50,902 nucleotides of DNA from Bacillota bacterium. GTDB taxonomy: Bacteria; Bacillota; Limnochordia; Darwinibacteriales; DTU012. Under the pieces are notes generated by a model that was given only the letters and a program-made list of their open reading frames with translations, had not been told where the DNA came from and ran no database searches. This document shows, piece by piece, positions 50,426 through 50,902 of this stretch (the first letter of the stretch is position 1; each line of letters starts with the position of its first letter). Location of the stretch: assembly GCA_012521185.1 (NCBI GenBank), contig JAAYMV010000044.1, positions 1-50,902 on the forward strand. Direction: 5' to 3'. The translations under genes and the position numbers were made by a program.

Positions 50426-50902
50426 TTACAAACTCTCTAGATAATGATAACTAGCCATGGCAGCAATAGCACCGTCGCTAGCAGCAGTAACAATTTGTCG
50501 TAAATTAGTCTCACGAATATCACCGGCAGCAAATACTCCCGGAATAGCGGTAGCCATTTTAGCATCAGTAATAATATAGCCTGCTTCATTAAGAATAGGA
50601 ATATCGCCTAAAAAGGATGTATTCGGAGTATAACCGATATAAACAAAAACACCATCAGCTTCAAGAGCCTGTGTTTCGCCTGTCTTTACATTCTGTATGA
50701 TAACTTGATTTACTTTCATATCCCCTTGAATCTCGGTCACAACACTATCCCAAATAAAGGAGATCTTTTCATTAGCAAAAGCACGCTTTTGCAAAATAGG
50801 TTGTGCTCTCAATTCATCACGACGATGAACAATAGATACTGAATCTGCATAACGAGTTAAAAAGATTCCTTCTTCTACTGCCGAATCGCCGCCGCCCACT
50901 AC
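50426..50902 (-). CDS. trxB: Thioredoxin reductase-like flavoprotein (partial, C-terminal part)
   Basis: The gene continues past the right edge; the last 158 codons are present. The NADPH-binding motif VVGGGDSAVEEG begins at the edge, then HRRDELRA typical of thioredoxin reductase, GVFVYIGYTPNT, and the FAD-binding GVFAAGDI followed by RQIVTAASDGAIAA. The active-site CxxC lies upstream of the edge, so it cannot be checked; a ferredoxin- or NAD-linked homologue is not excluded. It ends 80 bp before the M23 gene. Confidence 0.88.
   Translation of the reverse strand, partial: VVGGGDSAVEEGIFLTRYADSVSIVHRRDELRAQPILQKRAFANEKISFIWDSVVTEIQGDMKVNQVIIQNVKTGETQALEADGVFVYIGYTPNTSFLGDIPILNEAGYIITDAKMATAIPGVFAAGDIRETNLRQIVTAASDGAIAAMASYHYLESL

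Noticed and set aside
1-50902. CRISPR array, tRNA or rRNA genes, insertion sequences, prophage
   Set aside because: No regular direct repeats, cloverleaf-like sequences, transposase or integrase-like products were seen on reading both strands.

Overview
This 50.9 kb window looks like chromosomal DNA of a low-GC, strictly anaerobic Clostridia-type Firmicute. The reasons are AGGAGG-type ribosome binding sites with many TTG and GTG starts, a trimeric electron-bifurcating-type [FeFe] hydrogenase, rubrerythrin, the redox repressor Rex, meso-diaminopimelate dehydrogenase, an IreB/ReoM homologue and a TRAP (MtrB) protein. A LysM protein with no signal peptide behind a sporulation-sigma-like promoter hints at spore formation. 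The genus cannot be fixed from this sequence. No rRNA, tRNA, CRISPR array, insertion sequence or prophage gene was seen, and no gene-free stretch exceeds about 200 bases.

Layout. Positions 1-16.2 kb are one long minus-strand block. Read in transcription order it holds ireB/reoM-murA-terminator, then dnaE-mtrB-DUF2007-accD-accA-pfkA-pyk-terminator, then sbcD-sbcC and a heterodimeric ABC exporter cut by the left edge. Positions 16.4-20.9 kb mix a PspC protein, a glycosyltransferase, a YgiQ-type radical SAM protein, a methyltransferase and an orphan PIN protein. Positions 20.9-24.6 kb form the minus-strand operon mtnP-ddh-gltX-osmC. Positions 24.6-31.9 kb form the hydrogenase operon: sensory hydrogenase HydS, PP2C phosphatase, HydC, HydB, HydA, with a clear promoter and a strong terminator.

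Positions 32-34.5 kb carry two DUF3006-like proteins, a secreted metallo-beta-lactamase/helix-hairpin-helix fusion and an orphan ParA. Positions 34.6-39.5 kb carry a second PspC protein, the triple-LysM protein, a thiamine-binding protein, rubrerythrin, a double FMN-binding exported protein, a DUF554 membrane protein, a DUF896 protein and Rex. Positions 39.6-42.2 kb hold an unknown gene, a metallophosphoesterase, a ParB/Srx-fold protein and endonuclease III. Positions 42.2-48.6 kb are cell-envelope genes: PASTA penicillin-binding protein, D-Ala-D-Ala carboxypeptidase, Fem-type ligase, a divergent alanine racemase and SppA. The right end holds a Yip1 membrane protein, an orphan CsoR, an M23 peptidase and a truncated thioredoxin reductase.

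How the parts fit. Fermentative metabolism (pfkA, pyk, hydABC) sits with redox regulation (rex, HydS). Rex-like palindromes lie in front of both the hydrogenase operon and the double-FMN protein. The clearest points for follow-up are the H2-sensor/phosphatase unit, the ireB-murA pairing, TRAP inside a dnaE/acc/glycolysis operon, a hairpin that can mask the ribosome binding site of the M23 peptidase, and three convergent gene pairs that share a TTAA stop overlap. I found no wholly new system that I can defend; the nearest candidates are the HydS-PP2C unit and the ParA/MBL-HhH/DUF3006 cluster.
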